Origin: Agromyces kandeliae
Lineage (GTDB): Bacteria > Actinomycetota > Actinomycetes > Actinomycetales > Microbacteriaceae
Assembly (NCBI RefSeq): GCF_009674665.1
Contig: NZ_WKJD01000012.1
Coordinates: forward strand, 434,001 to 498,000
DNA length: 64,000 bases
Reading direction: 5' to 3'
Notes under the pieces: model-generated
The model's input: only the letters and a program-made list of their open reading frames with translations
What the model was told of the DNA's origin: nothing
Database searches by the model: none
Shown: one piece after another, positions 25,339 through 34,427 of the stretch
How the letters are laid out: every line of letters starts with the position of its first letter
How positions within the stretch are numbered: position 1 is the first letter of the stretch
Translations under genes and position numbers: made by a program

Positions 25339-26858
25339 TCGCGGAGGTGGCCGACGCCCTCGAGCACCGCGCGGTGCGTCTCGACGGCGCCGAGGATCCG
25401 GAAGTGCCCGGCGACGGGCACGCGGATGTTCGTCGCGCCGTCGAGCATGCTCCCGTCGGGGATGTGCGGGTCGTACCGTCCGAACACGGAGACGATGCGG
25501 GCGTTGACGGATGCCGCGCGCCCGAGCATCACGATGGTCTCGTCGCTCGGGAGCAGCGCCCGCACGCTCGGGTCGAGGATGAGCCGGGCCATGCGCGATC
25601 CCGCGAACGGCGTCGCGACGGCGACGAGCCCGAGCACGCCGAGCACGCCGTTCGCGCCGTTCGCGGCCGGGGTCGCCCCATCCGGATCGCCTGCGGCATC
25701 CGCCCCGGAGACCAGCAGCTGCTTGGCCACGAGGCCGCCCTTGCTGTGCGCGACGATCACCCGGCCGGCATCGGGCGCCCGGCGGCGCTCGATCGCGCGA
25801 CCGAGTCGGCGGGCGGTGTCGGCGATGCCGCGCCGGTTCGTGCCCATCCCGTGCACGACGCGCACGCGGTAGCCGGCGCCGTTCAGCGCGTCGCCGAGCG
25901 GGCGCAGGAACGACCAGTGCTCGTAGATGCCGGGCAGGAGCAGCACCTCGGGCAGGTCCCCGCGACCGGACCGCCAGCGCGCTGGCGGCATCCAGCCCTC
26001 GACCACGATCGCGAGCTGGCGGACGCCGGCGTACACGTAGTCGCGCGCCCACCACCATCCGCGCGCGAGCGCGGAGAGCTCCTGCGGCTCGGACACGCGG
26101 GCGACCTCGTGGCCGACGTGCTCGCCGCGCGCGTGCCGCCTGACGAGGTCGGCCACGCGCTCGCCCGCCGTCACCATCGTCTCGTGGCCGCGATCGGCGA
26201 CCTCGACGTACCGCCCGTGCGGCACCATGCGCGCCACCTGCTCGGCCCACGCGCGCGGCGCGAGCCGGTCGTGCTCCCCGCGGACCACGAGCGTCGGCGC
26301 CACGACGTCCGGGAGCACGAGCTCGATGCGGTGGTCGAGCATGCGGCGGAGCTTGCGGAAGTACCAGCGCGGCCCGGCCTGCAGGTACGAGCGGATGCCG
26401 AGCGCGACCACCTTGGGGCGCGTGAGCGACGGGTCCTCGAGGAGGCGCAGACCCTGCATGAGCGCGGAGCGCTCGCGCGGGTTCACGGTCGGTGCGATGA
26501 GCACGACGGATGCCACGAGCTCGGGCCGTTGCGCGGCGGCCTCGGCCACGATCTGCGTGCCCATCGAATGCCCGACCAGCACGACCGGCTCACCGCCCCA
26601 CTCGGCCTCGACGAGCGCGGCGAGGTGCGACCCGGACTGGGTGATCGTCTGCGTCGTGGCCGGCTCGGGCGCGTCCCCGAAGCCGGGCAGGTCGAGGGCG
26701 AGCACGCGCCCCTCACGGGCGAGCTCGTCGGCGAGGTCGGACCAGTAGCGGTGGCCCATGCCGATGCCGTGCACGAGCACGTACGTCGGTCGCCCCGCGC
26801 CCGACTCGGTGATCACGGTCACCTCGTCGCCACGGCGGAACTCGCGCGTCCGCGACAT
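25326..26858 (-). CDS. tandem alpha/beta-hydrolase fusion protein
   Basis: A 510-residue protein made of two alpha/beta-hydrolase domains. Domain 1 (about 1-250) has LVHGIGMGHRYW, the elbow GHSMGTQ, acid GEHDRLAP and base DRGHETM: a complete triad. Domain 2 (about 295-505) has LLPGIYEHWSFL, the elbow AHSKGGLV, FGRYDPHIPDG and VAGHFRI, also a plausible triad of lipase-like type. Each half looks catalytically competent. Substrates are unknown; no signal peptide is seen. The ATG at 26858 has a GGGAGGGGG site; a GTG two codons earlier is an alternative. The Nudix gene lies 57 bases upstream in the same direction. Confidence 0.83.
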   Translation of the reverse strand: MSRTREFRRGDEVTVITESGAGRPTYVLVHGIGMGHRYWSDLADELAREGRVLALDLPGFGDAPEPATTQTITQSGSHLAALVEAEWGGEPVVLVGHSMGTQIVAEAAAQRPELVASVVLIAPTVNPRERSALMQGLRLLEDPSLTRPKVVALGIRSYLQAGPRWYFRKLRRMLDHRIELVLPDVVAPTLVVRGEHDRLAPRAWAEQVARMVPHGRYVEVADRGHETMVTAGERVADLVRRHARGEHVGHEVARVSEPQELSALARGWWWARDYVYAGVRQLAIVVEGWMPPARWRSGRGDLPEVLLLPGIYEHWSFLRPLGDALNGAGYRVRVVHGMGTNRRGIADTARRLGRAIERRRAPDAGRVIVAHSKGGLVAKQLLVSGADAAGDPDGATPAANGANGVLGVLGLVAVATPFAGSRMARLILDPSVRALLPSDETIVMLGRAASVNARIVSVFGRYDPHIPDGSMLDGATNIRVPVAGHFRILGAVETHRAVLEGVGHLRDQAG

Positions 26859-26915
26859 CCGCACCCCCTCCCGCCGACCCCAGGTTCGATCATGCCGGAA
26901 TCCGCAGCGCGCCCG

Positions 26916-27320
26916 TCAGTCGATGAGGCCGGATGCCGCGAGCCGGCGGAGCACCTCGACGCCCGCCGGCGGGCACCGGTCCGCGTCGGCGGTGCCCACC
27001 CAGTGCACCTCGCCGACCTCGCCCGAGGGGACGGGCGCGGCATCCGTCTCGGCGAGGAAGACGTGCATGCGCACGTGCCGGCCCTCGGCCTGCCCGTGCG
27101 CCAGCTCGCGGACGGTGAACGCCTCGACGAGGTGCGCCGGGTCGAGCACGAGCCCGACCTCCTCGAGGGCCTCGCGCGCGGCGGCCTCGGCGGGCGTCTC
27201 GCCCGCGTCGAGCTTCCCGCCCGGCATGTAGTGCACGTCGCGGCCGCGCGCGGTGACCATGAGCACGCGACGATCGCGCACGAGCGCGATCGCGGCGACG
27301 TGCAGGTCGGGTAGCGGCAT
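26916..27320 (-). CDS. Nudix hydrolase
   Basis: A 134-residue Nudix protein. The Nudix box is intact (GKLDAGETPAEAAAREALEE then VGL, about residues 36-59; pattern Gx5Ex7REUXEEXGU), so it should bind magnesium and cleave a nucleoside diphosphate linked to another group. The exact substrate is unknown; MutT/ADP-ribose-type enzymes have this length. The ATG at 27320 sits six bases after a TAGGCT -10 box, so the mRNA is probably leaderless. It may be co-transcribed with the downstream hydrolase fusion gene. Confidence 0.88.
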   Translation of the reverse strand: MPLPDLHVAAIALVRDRRVLMVTARGRDVHYMPGGKLDAGETPAEAAAREALEEVGLVLDPAHLVEAFTVRELAHGQAEGRHVRMHVFLAETDAAPVPSGEVGEVHWVGTADADRCPPAGVEVLRRLAASGLID

Positions 27321-27326
27321 CCGTTC

Positions 27327-27332
27327 AGCCTA
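27327..27332 (-). promoter_or_regulatory. leaderless -10 box of the Nudix gene
   Basis: TAGGCT on the minus strand, then six bases, then ATG. No ribosome site lies between. Confidence 0.5.
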
Positions 27333-27393
27333 GGCGGCCCGCCGCGCGGCGACCGCTACGCTCGTCGGAGTCCCGACGCGAAGGAGCGATGCG

Positions 27394-28695
27394 ATGGCCG
27401 AGCCGACCCGAGGGTTCGCGCGAGCGGTTCAGTCCGAGGTCTACCGCGCGGGGCTCTCCGGCACGCGACCCGCGGTGCCCGTCGACCCGGACGCGCTCGA
27501 GCGCGCCGCCCGGAAGGCCCTCCCCGCCGAGGCGTTCGCCTACCTCGCCGGCGGCGCGGGCTCCGAGCGCACGATCGCCGCGAACCGCGCCGCGTTCGGG
27601 CGCTGGGGCATCTGGCCGCGCGTGCTGTCCGACGTCGCCGAGCGCGACCTCGCGATCGAGCTCTTCGGGCGGCGCCGGCCGACCCCGTTCGTGCTCTCGC
27701 CGATCGGGGTGATCGAGCTCGCGCACCGCGACGCCGACCTCGCGGTCGGTCGCGCCGCGGCCTCGCTCGGCGTCCCGTACGTGCTCTCGAACCAGGCGTC
27801 GCGGCCGATGGAGGACGTCGCCGACGCGATGGGCGACGGCGCCCGCTGGTTCCAGCTCTACTGGAGCGCGTCCGACGAGCTGAACGCCTCGTTCCTCCGT
27901 CGCGCCGAGGCGTCCGGCTGCGAGGCCGTCGTCGTGACCCTCGACACCCACCTGCTCGGGTGGCGCACGCGCGACCTCGACCTCGGCTTCCTGCCGTTCA
28001 CGCGCGGGCAGGGCATCGCGCAGTACACGTCCGACCCGGTGTTCGCCGAGCTCGTGCGCGAACGGGTCGCCCGCGGCGCAGGCGGCGGGCCGCGGCCGAA
28101 GGTCACGCCGACACTGCTCAGGTCGGCGCTCGGGATCGCGCGGGCGGGCGCGCGGACGCCGCTCGTCGACGGCGGCGTGCGCGAGGCGCTGCGATCGCCG
28201 CTCCCGCGCGCGGCGATCGAGACGTTCCTCGACGTCTTCGCGCAGCCGGCGCTCACCTGGGGCGACCTCGCGCGCCTCCGGGACTGGACGAGCCTGCCGG
28301 TGGTCCTCAAGGGCATCCTCCACCCGGATGACGCGGAACGCGCGATCGACCACGGCGTCGACGGCATCGTGGTCTCCAACCACGGCGGGCGTCAGGTCGA
28401 CGCCTCCGTCGCGTCGCTCGCCGCGCTGCCTGCGGTCGCCGCCCGCGTCGCGGACCGGGTGCCGATCATCCTCGACAGCGGCGTGCGCGGCGGGGCCGAC
28501 GCCGTGACCGCGCTCGCGCTGGGTGCGACGGCCGTCGGCCTCGGGCGCCCGTACGCCTACGGCCTCGCGGTCGCCGGGGAGGCCGGCGTCCGCGAGGTGA
28601 TCCGCAACCACGTCGCCGAATTCGACCTGACGATGGCGCTCGCGGGGCACCGCTCGGTCGGCGAGATCGGACCCGAGACGATCCGCTCGGCGTGA
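27394..28695 (+). CDS. FMN-dependent alpha-hydroxy-acid oxidase (lactate oxidase/monooxygenase-like)
   Basis: A 433-residue flavoenzyme of the L-lactate oxidase/lactate 2-monooxygenase family, which oxidises 2-hydroxy acids. Key parts are visible: FAYLAGGAGSERT near residue 48, LSPIGVIEL, WFQLYW, PVVLKGILHPDDA, VVSNHGGRQVD with the active-site His near residue 330, and LDSGVRGGADAV for FMN phosphate binding. Length exceeds the roughly 390 residues of mycobacterial lactate 2-monooxygenase. A GAAGGAG site precedes the ATG, and TACGCT (27357-27362) is a candidate -10. Substrate is inferred only at family level. It stands divergent to the Nudix gene. Confidence 0.88.
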   Translation: MAEPTRGFARAVQSEVYRAGLSGTRPAVPVDPDALERAARKALPAEAFAYLAGGAGSERTIAANRAAFGRWGIWPRVLSDVAERDLAIELFGRRRPTPFVLSPIGVIELAHRDADLAVGRAAASLGVPYVLSNQASRPMEDVADAMGDGARWFQLYWSASDELNASFLRRAEASGCEAVVVTLDTHLLGWRTRDLDLGFLPFTRGQGIAQYTSDPVFAELVRERVARGAGGGPRPKVTPTLLRSALGIARAGARTPLVDGGVREALRSPLPRAAIETFLDVFAQPALTWGDLARLRDWTSLPVVLKGILHPDDAERAIDHGVDGIVVSNHGGRQVDASVASLAALPAVAARVADRVPIILDSGVRGGADAVTALALGATAVGLGRPYAYGLAVAGEAGVREVIRNHVAEFDLTMALAGHRSVGEIGPETIRSA

Positions 28696-28729
28696 GCCGT
28701 GGCATCCGCCGTCGCCCGCCGCGGCGGGA

Positions 28730-29506
28730 TCACGGGTGCTGCGCCGACGTGAAGACGTCGTTGAGCGTGACCGTGGCGAGGCCGCGCTCCTCGAGGATCT
28801 GCTGCAGTCGCGGCAGCACGTGCACGACGGGGTCGTGGTTCAGGTGCCCGATCACGATGCGCCCGGCGGTGAACCACTCGTCGGCGAGGTCGACGATCTG
28901 CTGCTGCGAGAGCTCGCCCGAGTCGCCGAGCGAGCCGTACCAGAGCGTGGGCACCGTGTAGCCGATCGCGGCGGCCGCGGCGTCCACGCGCGCGTCGTGG
29001 ACCCCGTACGGCGGGCGGAAGTACGGCCGGGCATCGATGCCGTAGACCGACTGCAGGTAGTCGTGGTTGTGCTGCAGCTGCCACTGGATCTCGGCATCGC
29101 TCAGCGTCGTCAGGTCGGGGTGCGACCAGGTGTGGTTCGCGAGCTGGATCTGCCCGCGCTCGACGAGGGGGCGGATGGCATCGGCGTTGTCGTCCCACGA
29201 CGGGTAGACGCCGTTCACGAAGTAGGTGAGGCGGATGCCGCTCGCCGCCGCGAACGCGGTGTAGGCGCCGACCACCGACGAGTCGGTCCCGTCGTCCACC
29301 GTCCAGGCGAGGACCTGCCCCGCGTCCGCGGGGAGCTCGGTGAGCGCGCCGGACGGGACGGAGACCCGAGCGAGCCGGGGAGCCGGGTGCTCCTCGACCG
29401 CGGCCTCCTGCTCCTCGACCTCCTGCCGGTCGGCCATGACCCTGCCGACCGCGAGCACGCCGACGACCGCGACGCCGGTCAGGAACACGCGTCGGGTGAA
29501 GCCCAT
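28730..29506 (-). CDS. exported polysaccharide deacetylase (NodB-type)
   Basis: A 258-residue NodB-homology protein. The N-terminus has TRRVFLTG followed by a hydrophobic stretch, which could be a Tat signal or a membrane anchor. Catalytic motifs are present: WTVDDG (Asp pair near residue 71), NHTWSHPD (metal-binding His-x3-His near residue 125) and RPPYG. Such enzymes remove acetyl groups from peptidoglycan or chitin-like sugars at the cell surface. The ATG at 29506 is preferred over a start 15 codons upstream because GGGAGGGGG sits in front of it and the export signal then begins properly. It converges on the oxidase gene. Confidence 0.87.
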   Translation of the reverse strand: MGFTRRVFLTGVAVVGVLAVGRVMADRQEVEEQEAAVEEHPAPRLARVSVPSGALTELPADAGQVLAWTVDDGTDSSVVGAYTAFAAASGIRLTYFVNGVYPSWDDNADAIRPLVERGQIQLANHTWSHPDLTTLSDAEIQWQLQHNHDYLQSVYGIDARPYFRPPYGVHDARVDAAAAAIGYTVPTLWYGSLGDSGELSQQQIVDLADEWFTAGRIVIGHLNHDPVVHVLPRLQQILEERGLATVTLNDVFTSAQHP

Positions 29507-29639
29507 GCGGCCGCCCCCTCCCGCCGTGGCGGCCCGGGCCGACCGCCTCACGAGCCGTTGTACACCGATCCGCGGCCGGCGGGCGGGCGCGCGCTCCGTG
29601 CGGCGCGAAGCCGCGGCATCCGTCGCCCTTCACATTTCG

Positions 29640-29645
29640 TAGGAT
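29640..29645 (+). promoter_or_regulatory. candidate -10 box of glyQS
   Basis: TAGGAT lies about 57 bases before the GTG. The predicted leader of about 50 bases contains a small hairpin (CGGGCG, three-base loop, CGCCCG at about 29659-29673). It is too short for a T-box riboswitch, and I see no T-box sequence. Confidence 0.4.
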
Positions 29646-29702
29646 GGACAGCGACTTCGCGGGCGACTCGCCCGATTCCCTTCCTGGACCATTGGAGCCA
29701 CC

Positions 29703-31088
29703 GTGGCCGCACCCACCCGTCTCGATTCCGTCATCACGCTCGCCCAGCACCGGGGCTTCGTCTTCCAGGCGGGTGAGATCTACGGCGGATCCCGGTCCGC
29801 GTGGGACTACGGGCCCCTCGGCGTCGAGCTGAAGGAGAACATCAAGCGGCAGTGGTGGCGGTCGATGGTGCAGGGTCGCGACGACGTCGTCGGCCTCGAC
29901 TCGAGCGTCATCCTGCCCAAGCAGGTGTGGGAGGCCTCCGGCCACGTCGAGGTCTTCAGCGACCCGCTCGTCGAGTGCCAGCACTGCCACAAGCGCTTCC
30001 GCGAGGACCACCTCGTCGAGGCGTTCGAGCACAAGAAGGGCCGCGCGCCCGAGAACGGCATGGCCGACATCGTCTGCCCGAACTGCGGCACGCGCGGCCA
30101 GTGGACCGAGCCCCGCGAGTTCTCGGGCCTGCTGAAGACCTTCCTCGGCCCGGTCGACGACGCGGCCGGCCTGCACTACCTCCGCCCCGAGACCGCCCAG
30201 GGCATCTTCGTCAACTTCGGCAACGTGCTGCAGGCGGCCCGCACCAAGCCGCCGTTCGGCATCGGCCAGATCGGCAAGTCGTTCCGCAACGAGATCACGC
30301 CGGGCAACTTCATCTTCCGCACGCGCGAGTTCGAGCAGATGGAGATGGAGTTCTTCGTCGAGCCCGGCACCGATGAGGAATGGCACCAGTACTGGATCGA
30401 CACGCGTTTCCAGTGGTACGTCGACCTCGGCATCGACCCCGAGAACCTGCGCCTGTTCGAGCACCCGAAGGACAAGCTCAGCCACTACTCGAAGCGCACG
30501 GTCGACATCGAGTACCGCTTCGGCTTCGCCGGCGGCGACTGGGGCGAGCTCGAGGGCGTCGCGAACCGCACCGACTTCGACCTCTCGACGCACGCGAAGC
30601 ACTCCGGCAAGGAGCTGTCGTACTTCGACCAGCAGAAGAACGAGCGCTGGACGCCGTACGTCATCGAGCCCGCGGCGGGCCTCACCCGATCGCTGATGGC
30701 GTTCCTCGTCGACGCGTACCACGTCGAAGAGGTGCCGAACGCGAAGGGCGGCGTCGACACCCGCACGGTCCTGAAGCTCGACCCGCGCCTCGCCCCCGTC
30801 AAGGCGGCCGTGCTCCCGCTCTCGCGCAACGAGAAGCTCTCGCCGCTCGCGCGCGAGGTCGCGGCGACGCTCCGCAAGCACTGGAACGTCGACTTCGACG
30901 ACGCCGGTGCGATCGGTCGCCGCTACCGCCGCCAGGACGAGATCGGCACCCCGTTCTGCGTGACCGTCGACTTCGACTCGCTCGACGACGACGCCGTGAC
31001 GGTGCGCGACCGCGACAGCATGGGCCAGGAGCGCGTGCCGCTCGCCGAGCTCGAGGGGTACCTGGCCGCGCGCCTCGTCGGCGCCTGA
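29703..31088 (+). CDS. glyQS: glycyl-tRNA synthetase
   Basis: A 461-residue class II synthetase of the dimeric alpha2 type that charges tRNA-Gly. It starts with [17 protein letters not shown], has the zinc-like Cys clusters ECQHCHKRF and VCPNCG in the insertion, class II motif 2 around [28 protein letters not shown] (broken here across two segments in meaning), and motif 3 in [14 protein letters not shown]. The anticodon-binding domain fills the C-terminus. GTG at 29703 follows a GGAG site and gives the standard length. Strong GC hairpins follow at 31092-31130. Confidence 0.96.
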   Translation: MAAPTRLDSVITLAQHRGFVFQAGEIYGGSRSAWDYGPLGVELKENIKRQWWRSMVQGRDDVVGLDSSVILPKQVWEASGHVEVFSDPLVECQHCHKRFREDHLVEAFEHKKGRAPENGMADIVCPNCGTRGQWTEPREFSGLLKTFLGPVDDAAGLHYLRPETAQGIFVNFGNVLQAARTKPPFGIGQIGKSFRNEITPGNFIFRTREFEQMEMEFFVEPGTDEEWHQYWIDTRFQWYVDLGIDPENLRLFEHPKDKLSHYSKRTVDIEYRFGFAGGDWGELEGVANRTDFDLSTHAKHSGKELSYFDQQKNERWTPYVIEPAAGLTRSLMAFLVDAYHVEEVPNAKGGVDTRTVLKLDPRLAPVKAAVLPLSRNEKLSPLAREVAATLRKHWNVDFDDAGAIGRRYRRQDEIGTPFCVTVDFDSLDDDAVTVRDRDSMGQERVPLAELEGYLAARLVGA

Positions 31089-31091
31089 GCA

Positions 31092-31130
31092 GGCCCGGCT
31101 CGTCCGGGCCGGGCCCGGCCGGGCCCGGCC
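31092..31130 (+). terminator. GC hairpins after glyQS
   Basis: GGCCCGG (31092-31098) and CCGGGCC (31104-31110) form a seven-base stem with a five-base loop four bases after the stop. A further self-complementary GGGCCC/GGCC tract runs to 31130. There is no T-run. Confidence 0.6.
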
Positions 31131-31227
31131 GTCAGGGTTCCGTAATCCCGCGGCCCGGCAGGCGTACGGCCCACGACGTACCGTGGAGGGAGCGGGCGGA
31201 GGTCGCCCGCGGAACGAGGAAGCCGTC

Positions 31228-31743
31228 ATGCCCGAACGCCCCGCCCGCCCTCTCGCCGCGTCGGTGGTACTCATCGCCGCGCTCGCGCTGACCGGCTGCG
31301 CCACGCAGGCGACGGATGCCTCCGGCGCGAGCACCGACCCCGCACCCGCGGCGGAGCAGGCGCCCGAGCCCACGACCGACACGACCGACGCGAGCGATGA
31401 GGCGGCCGCATCCGAGGACACCGCGGCCGCGCCCGCCGAGGGCGCCTACCTCGACTACACCGACGGCGCGATCGAGGCGACCGCCGGGCCGAAGGCCCTG
31501 TTCTTCCACGCGAGCTGGTGCCCGAAGTGCCGTGCGCTCGACGAGGACCTCCGCGCCGAGGGCGCGCCCGACGGGCTCACGGTGTTCAAGGTCGACTACG
31601 ACTCGCGCACCGACCTGCGCCAGCAGTACGGCGTGACCATCCAGACGACGATCGTGTTCGTCGACGACGCGGGCGAGAAGATCTCGAGCGTCGTCCTCTA
31701 CGAGGACCCCTCGGTCGAATCGCTCGTCGCCGCGATGCCGTGA
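31228..31743 (+). CDS. thioredoxin-like lipoprotein
   Basis: A 171-residue exported protein. The signal peptide ends in the lipobox LTGC near residue 20; an Ala/Thr/Glu-rich linker of about 45 residues leads to a thioredoxin fold with active site WCPKC near residue 96 and the cis-Pro region replaced by TIQTTIVF. It would sit on the outer face of the membrane and reduce or exchange disulfides. The ATG at 31228 has a GAGGA site. The ccdA-like gene begins 17 bases later and would supply electrons to this protein. Confidence 0.85.
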   Translation: MPERPARPLAASVVLIAALALTGCATQATDASGASTDPAPAAEQAPEPTTDTTDASDEAAASEDTAAAPAEGAYLDYTDGAIEATAGPKALFFHASWCPKCRALDEDLRAEGAPDGLTVFKVDYDSRTDLRQQYGVTIQTTIVFVDDAGEKISSVVLYEDPSVESLVAAMP

Positions 31744-31759
31744 GGCGGCTGGCCACCCC

Positions 31760-32497
31760 GTGACCGCGTCCCTCACCCTCGCCCTCGCCGCCGGCGTGCT
31801 GACCGTGGCTGCGCCGTGCGTGCTGCCGCTGCTGCCCGTGATCGTCGGCGGATCGATCGTCCAGGGCGGCGACGAGCGCCGTGCGCGCTACCGCCCGTAC
31901 GTGATCGCCGCGTCGCTCGCGGCATCCGTCGTCGTGTTCACGCTGCTGCTGAAGGCGACCACGGCGCTGCTCGGCATCCCGCCGCAGGTGTGGCAGGTGA
32001 TCGCGGGCGGCATCGTGATCCTGCTCGGCGTCGACATGCTGTTCCCGCGGCTGTGGGAGCGGGTGTCGACCGCGCTCGGCTGGGGTGCGAGGAGCGGCGA
32101 GATGCTCGACCGCTCCGTCCGGCGGCAGAGCGTCGGCGGCGACATCCTCACCGGCGCGGCGCTCGGCCCCGTGTTCTCGAGCTGCAGCCCGACCTACGCG
32201 CTGATCGTCGCCGCGGTCCTGCCGGTGTCGTTCGGCGAGGGCGTGGTGTACGTCGTCGCGTACGCGGTGGGTCTCGCGGCGATGCTGCTGCTCATCGCCC
32301 TGCTCGGTCGGAGCCTCGTGCGCCGGCTCGGATGGCTCGCGAACCCCGACGGATGGTTCCGGCGCACGATCGGCGTGATCTTCATCGTCGTGGGCATCGT
32401 GGTCGTGACCGGCTTCGACAAGACCCTGCAGACGTGGATCCTCGACGCCGGGCTGTACGATCCGATCGCACGCCTCGAGGAGGTGATCGGTGGCTGA
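31760..32497 (+). CDS. ccdA: CcdA/DsbD-type thiol electron transporter
   Basis: A 245-residue membrane protein with about six helices, which carries reducing power from cytoplasmic thioredoxin to proteins outside. The two redox Cys are visible in APCVLPLLP (near residue 19) and in GPVFSSCSPTY (near residue 140), as in CcdA. No cytochrome c maturation genes are adjacent; the partner is the upstream thioredoxin-like lipoprotein. It starts with GTG at 31760 and overlaps the response-regulator gene by eight bases, so the redox proteins and the two-component system are one operon. Confidence 0.88.
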   Translation: MTASLTLALAAGVLTVAAPCVLPLLPVIVGGSIVQGGDERRARYRPYVIAASLAASVVVFTLLLKATTALLGIPPQVWQVIAGGIVILLGVDMLFPRLWERVSTALGWGARSGEMLDRSVRRQSVGGDILTGAALGPVFSSCSPTYALIVAAVLPVSFGEGVVYVVAYAVGLAAMLLLIALLGRSLVRRLGWLANPDGWFRRTIGVIFIVVGIVVVTGFDKTLQTWILDAGLYDPIARLEEVIGG

Positions 32498-33269
32498 CCA
32501 GGTCGACCTGCTGCTCGACGGGCGGCTCGTGCTGCTCGTCGACGACGACCCGACCGTGCTCGAGGTGTGCCGCGCCTACCTCGAGTCGGCGGGGTTCCGC
32601 GTGCAGGACGCCGCGGATGCGTTCGTCGCGCTCGACCGCATCGCCGCCGAACGGCCCGACCTCGTCGTGCTCGACCGGATGCTGCCCGGCGTCGACGGCA
32701 TCGAGGTCTGTCGACGCATCCGCGCCCACTCGCAGGTGCCGGTCATCATGCTCACCGCGCTCGGCGGCGAGGACGACCGCATCGCGGGCCTCGAGGCCGG
32801 AGTCGACGACTACCTCGCGAAGCCGTTCTCGCCGCGCGAGCTGACGCTGCGCGTGCAGTCGGTGCTGCGGCGCGCGCTCGCCGTCGAAGCCGCGGGTGCG
32901 GCCGTGGCCGGTTCGGAGGCCGCCGTGGTCTCGCGCGGGCCGCTGCGCATCGACACGGCAGCGCACACGGTCGACCTCGACGGCCGACGGCTCGCGCTGA
33001 CGCAGCGCGAGTTCGAGCTGCTCGCCTTCCTCGCCCGCCGGCCGGGCACGGTGTTCTCGCGCGAGGACCTGCTGCAGGGCGTCTGGGGCTGGAGCCACGG
33101 CGACCTCTCGACCGTCACCGTGCACGTGCGCCGGCTGCGGGAGAAGATCGAGGCGGATGCGGCGAATCCGCGCATGCTCGTGACGGTCTGGGGGTACGGC
33201 TACCGGTTCGACGACCCGGGCGCGAACGGCGCGCCAGGCGCCGGGCCGAGCGGGGAGGCGGGCCCGTGA
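32490..33269 (+). CDS. OmpR-family response regulator
   Basis: A 259-residue regulator. The receiver domain (about 10-125) has the acidic pair VDDDP, the phospho-acceptor Asp in VVLDRMLPG near residue 56, the Thr of MLTALGG, and Lys in YLAKPF. An OmpR/PhoB winged helix follows (about 155-250: TQREFELLAFLARRPGTVFSRE, then TVTVHVRRLREKIE). GTG at 32490 lies inside the ccdA end. It is the DNA-binding partner of the kinase encoded next, with which it overlaps as GTGA. Confidence 0.93.
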   Translation: MADQVDLLLDGRLVLLVDDDPTVLEVCRAYLESAGFRVQDAADAFVALDRIAAERPDLVVLDRMLPGVDGIEVCRRIRAHSQVPVIMLTALGGEDDRIAGLEAGVDDYLAKPFSPRELTLRVQSVLRRALAVEAAGAAVAGSEAAVVSRGPLRIDTAAHTVDLDGRRLALTQREFELLAFLARRPGTVFSREDLLQGVWGWSHGDLSTVTVHVRRLREKIEADAANPRMLVTVWGYGYRFDDPGANGAPGAGPSGEAGP

Positions 33270-34402
33270 GCGGCACCGACCTGCTCCTCGTCGTCGCGGT
33301 CTCGGCCGCGATCGCCGCCGGCGTCGGCTTCGTCGCCTGGCTGCTGCTGCGCCGCTTCGCGTGGGCGCCCATCGTCGTGCACCTCGTCACGGTGGTCGTC
33401 GCGGCCGTGGCGTCCGTCGTCGGCGGCGTGCTCGTGGCGACCCAGGCGATGTACCTCTCCGACCACGATGCGCAGATCGCCCTCGCGATCGCCGTCACGA
33501 GTGGGGTCGTCGCGATCCTGACGGCGTCGATCCTCGGGACCGAGATCGCCCGCGCCGCGCGCGTGCTGCGCTCGGCGGCGGAGGACCTGGGCCGCGGCAT
33601 CCCCGTCGAATCGCGCCCCCTGCCGATCGGCGAGTTCCGGGCCGTGCTCGACGAGCTCGCGGCATCCGACGCGCGCATCCGCGCCGCGCGCGAGGAGGTC
33701 GAGCGCCAGGAGCAGGCCCGCCGCGAGCTGGTCACGCGCGTCGCGCACGACCTGCGCGTCCCGCTCGCCGGCATCCGTGCGCAGGCCGAGGCCCTGCAGG
33801 ACGGCCTCGCGCCCGACCCCGACCGCTACCTCGCCCGCATCGCATCGCAGGTCGACCGGCTCGACGCCCTTGTGGCCGACCTCTTCGCGGTCTCGCAGAT
33901 CGACGCGGGCACCCTGCACCTGCGCACCGAGCGGCTGTCGCTGGCGGATGTCGCGAGCGACGCCGTCTCCGAGCTGCGCGGGCTCGCCGACGGCGCGGGC
34001 GTGCGCCTCGACCTCGTCGTCGCCCCCGGCACGTCGCCCACGGTCGAGGGCGACGCGCTGCAGCTCGGCCGCGCCGTCGCGAACCTGCTCGCGAATGCGC
34101 TCCAGCACACGCCGGCCGGCGGCCGCGTCGCGGTCACGGTCGACGGCGAGGGCGACGACGTGCGCCTCGCGGTCGCCGACAGCGGCCCGGGGTTCGCCGC
34201 GGCGGATCTCGCGCACGCGTTCGAGGCCGGATGGCGCGGGTCGTCCGCGCGCTCGCCGCATCGACTCGACGTGACGGGGGGCGCGGGGCTCGGGCTCGCG
34301 ATCGTGCGCGGCATCGCCCGAGCGCACGGCGGAGACGCGACGGCGTCGAACGCGCCGGAGGGCGGCGCCGTGCTCGCGGTCACGCTCCCTCGGGTCGACT
34401 GA
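33266..34402 (+). CDS. sensor histidine kinase
   Basis: A 378-residue membrane kinase. Three hydrophobic segments occupy the first 90 residues with only a very short outside loop, so it probably senses within or near the membrane. A HAMP-like helix leads to the H-box VAHDLRVPLAGI near residue 158 (the usual Thr after Arg is Val). The ATPase domain has N-box NLLANALQHTP, G1 DSGPGF and G2 GAGLGLAIVRGIA. With the regulator it forms a two-component pair in one operon with thiol-redox proteins. A hairpin follows at 34412-34427. Confidence 0.92.
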   Translation: MSGTDLLLVVAVSAAIAAGVGFVAWLLLRRFAWAPIVVHLVTVVVAAVASVVGGVLVATQAMYLSDHDAQIALAIAVTSGVVAILTASILGTEIARAARVLRSAAEDLGRGIPVESRPLPIGEFRAVLDELAASDARIRAAREEVERQEQARRELVTRVAHDLRVPLAGIRAQAEALQDGLAPDPDRYLARIASQVDRLDALVADLFAVSQIDAGTLHLRTERLSLADVASDAVSELRGLADGAGVRLDLVVAPGTSPTVEGDALQLGRAVANLLANALQHTPAGGRVAVTVDGEGDDVRLAVADSGPGFAAADLAHAFEAGWRGSSARSPHRLDVTGGAGLGLAIVRGIARAHGGDATASNAPEGGAVLAVTLPRVD

Positions 34403-34411
34403 CGCGCGCCC

Positions 34412-34427
34412 GGGTCGTTGCCGACCC
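34412..34427 (+). terminator. hairpin after the kinase gene
   Basis: GGGTCG (34412-34417) and CGACCC (34422-34427) pair around a four-base loop, ten bases after the stop. The hairpin overlaps the -35 of the next gene. Confidence 0.4.

Noticed and set aside
23163..27314. A 1383-codon open frame on the plus strand, and other long frames such as 1678-3990, 3837-6308 and 46899-48275
   Set aside because: They lie in the wrong frame or antisense to well-recognised genes, and their translations are Arg/Ala/Gly-rich without any domain. Long spurious frames are expected when stop codons are rare at this GC content.
29646..29702. T-box riboswitch in the glyQS leader
   Set aside because: The leader is only about 50 bases and lacks the conserved T-box sequence and specifier stem; the small CGGGCG hairpin is not enough.
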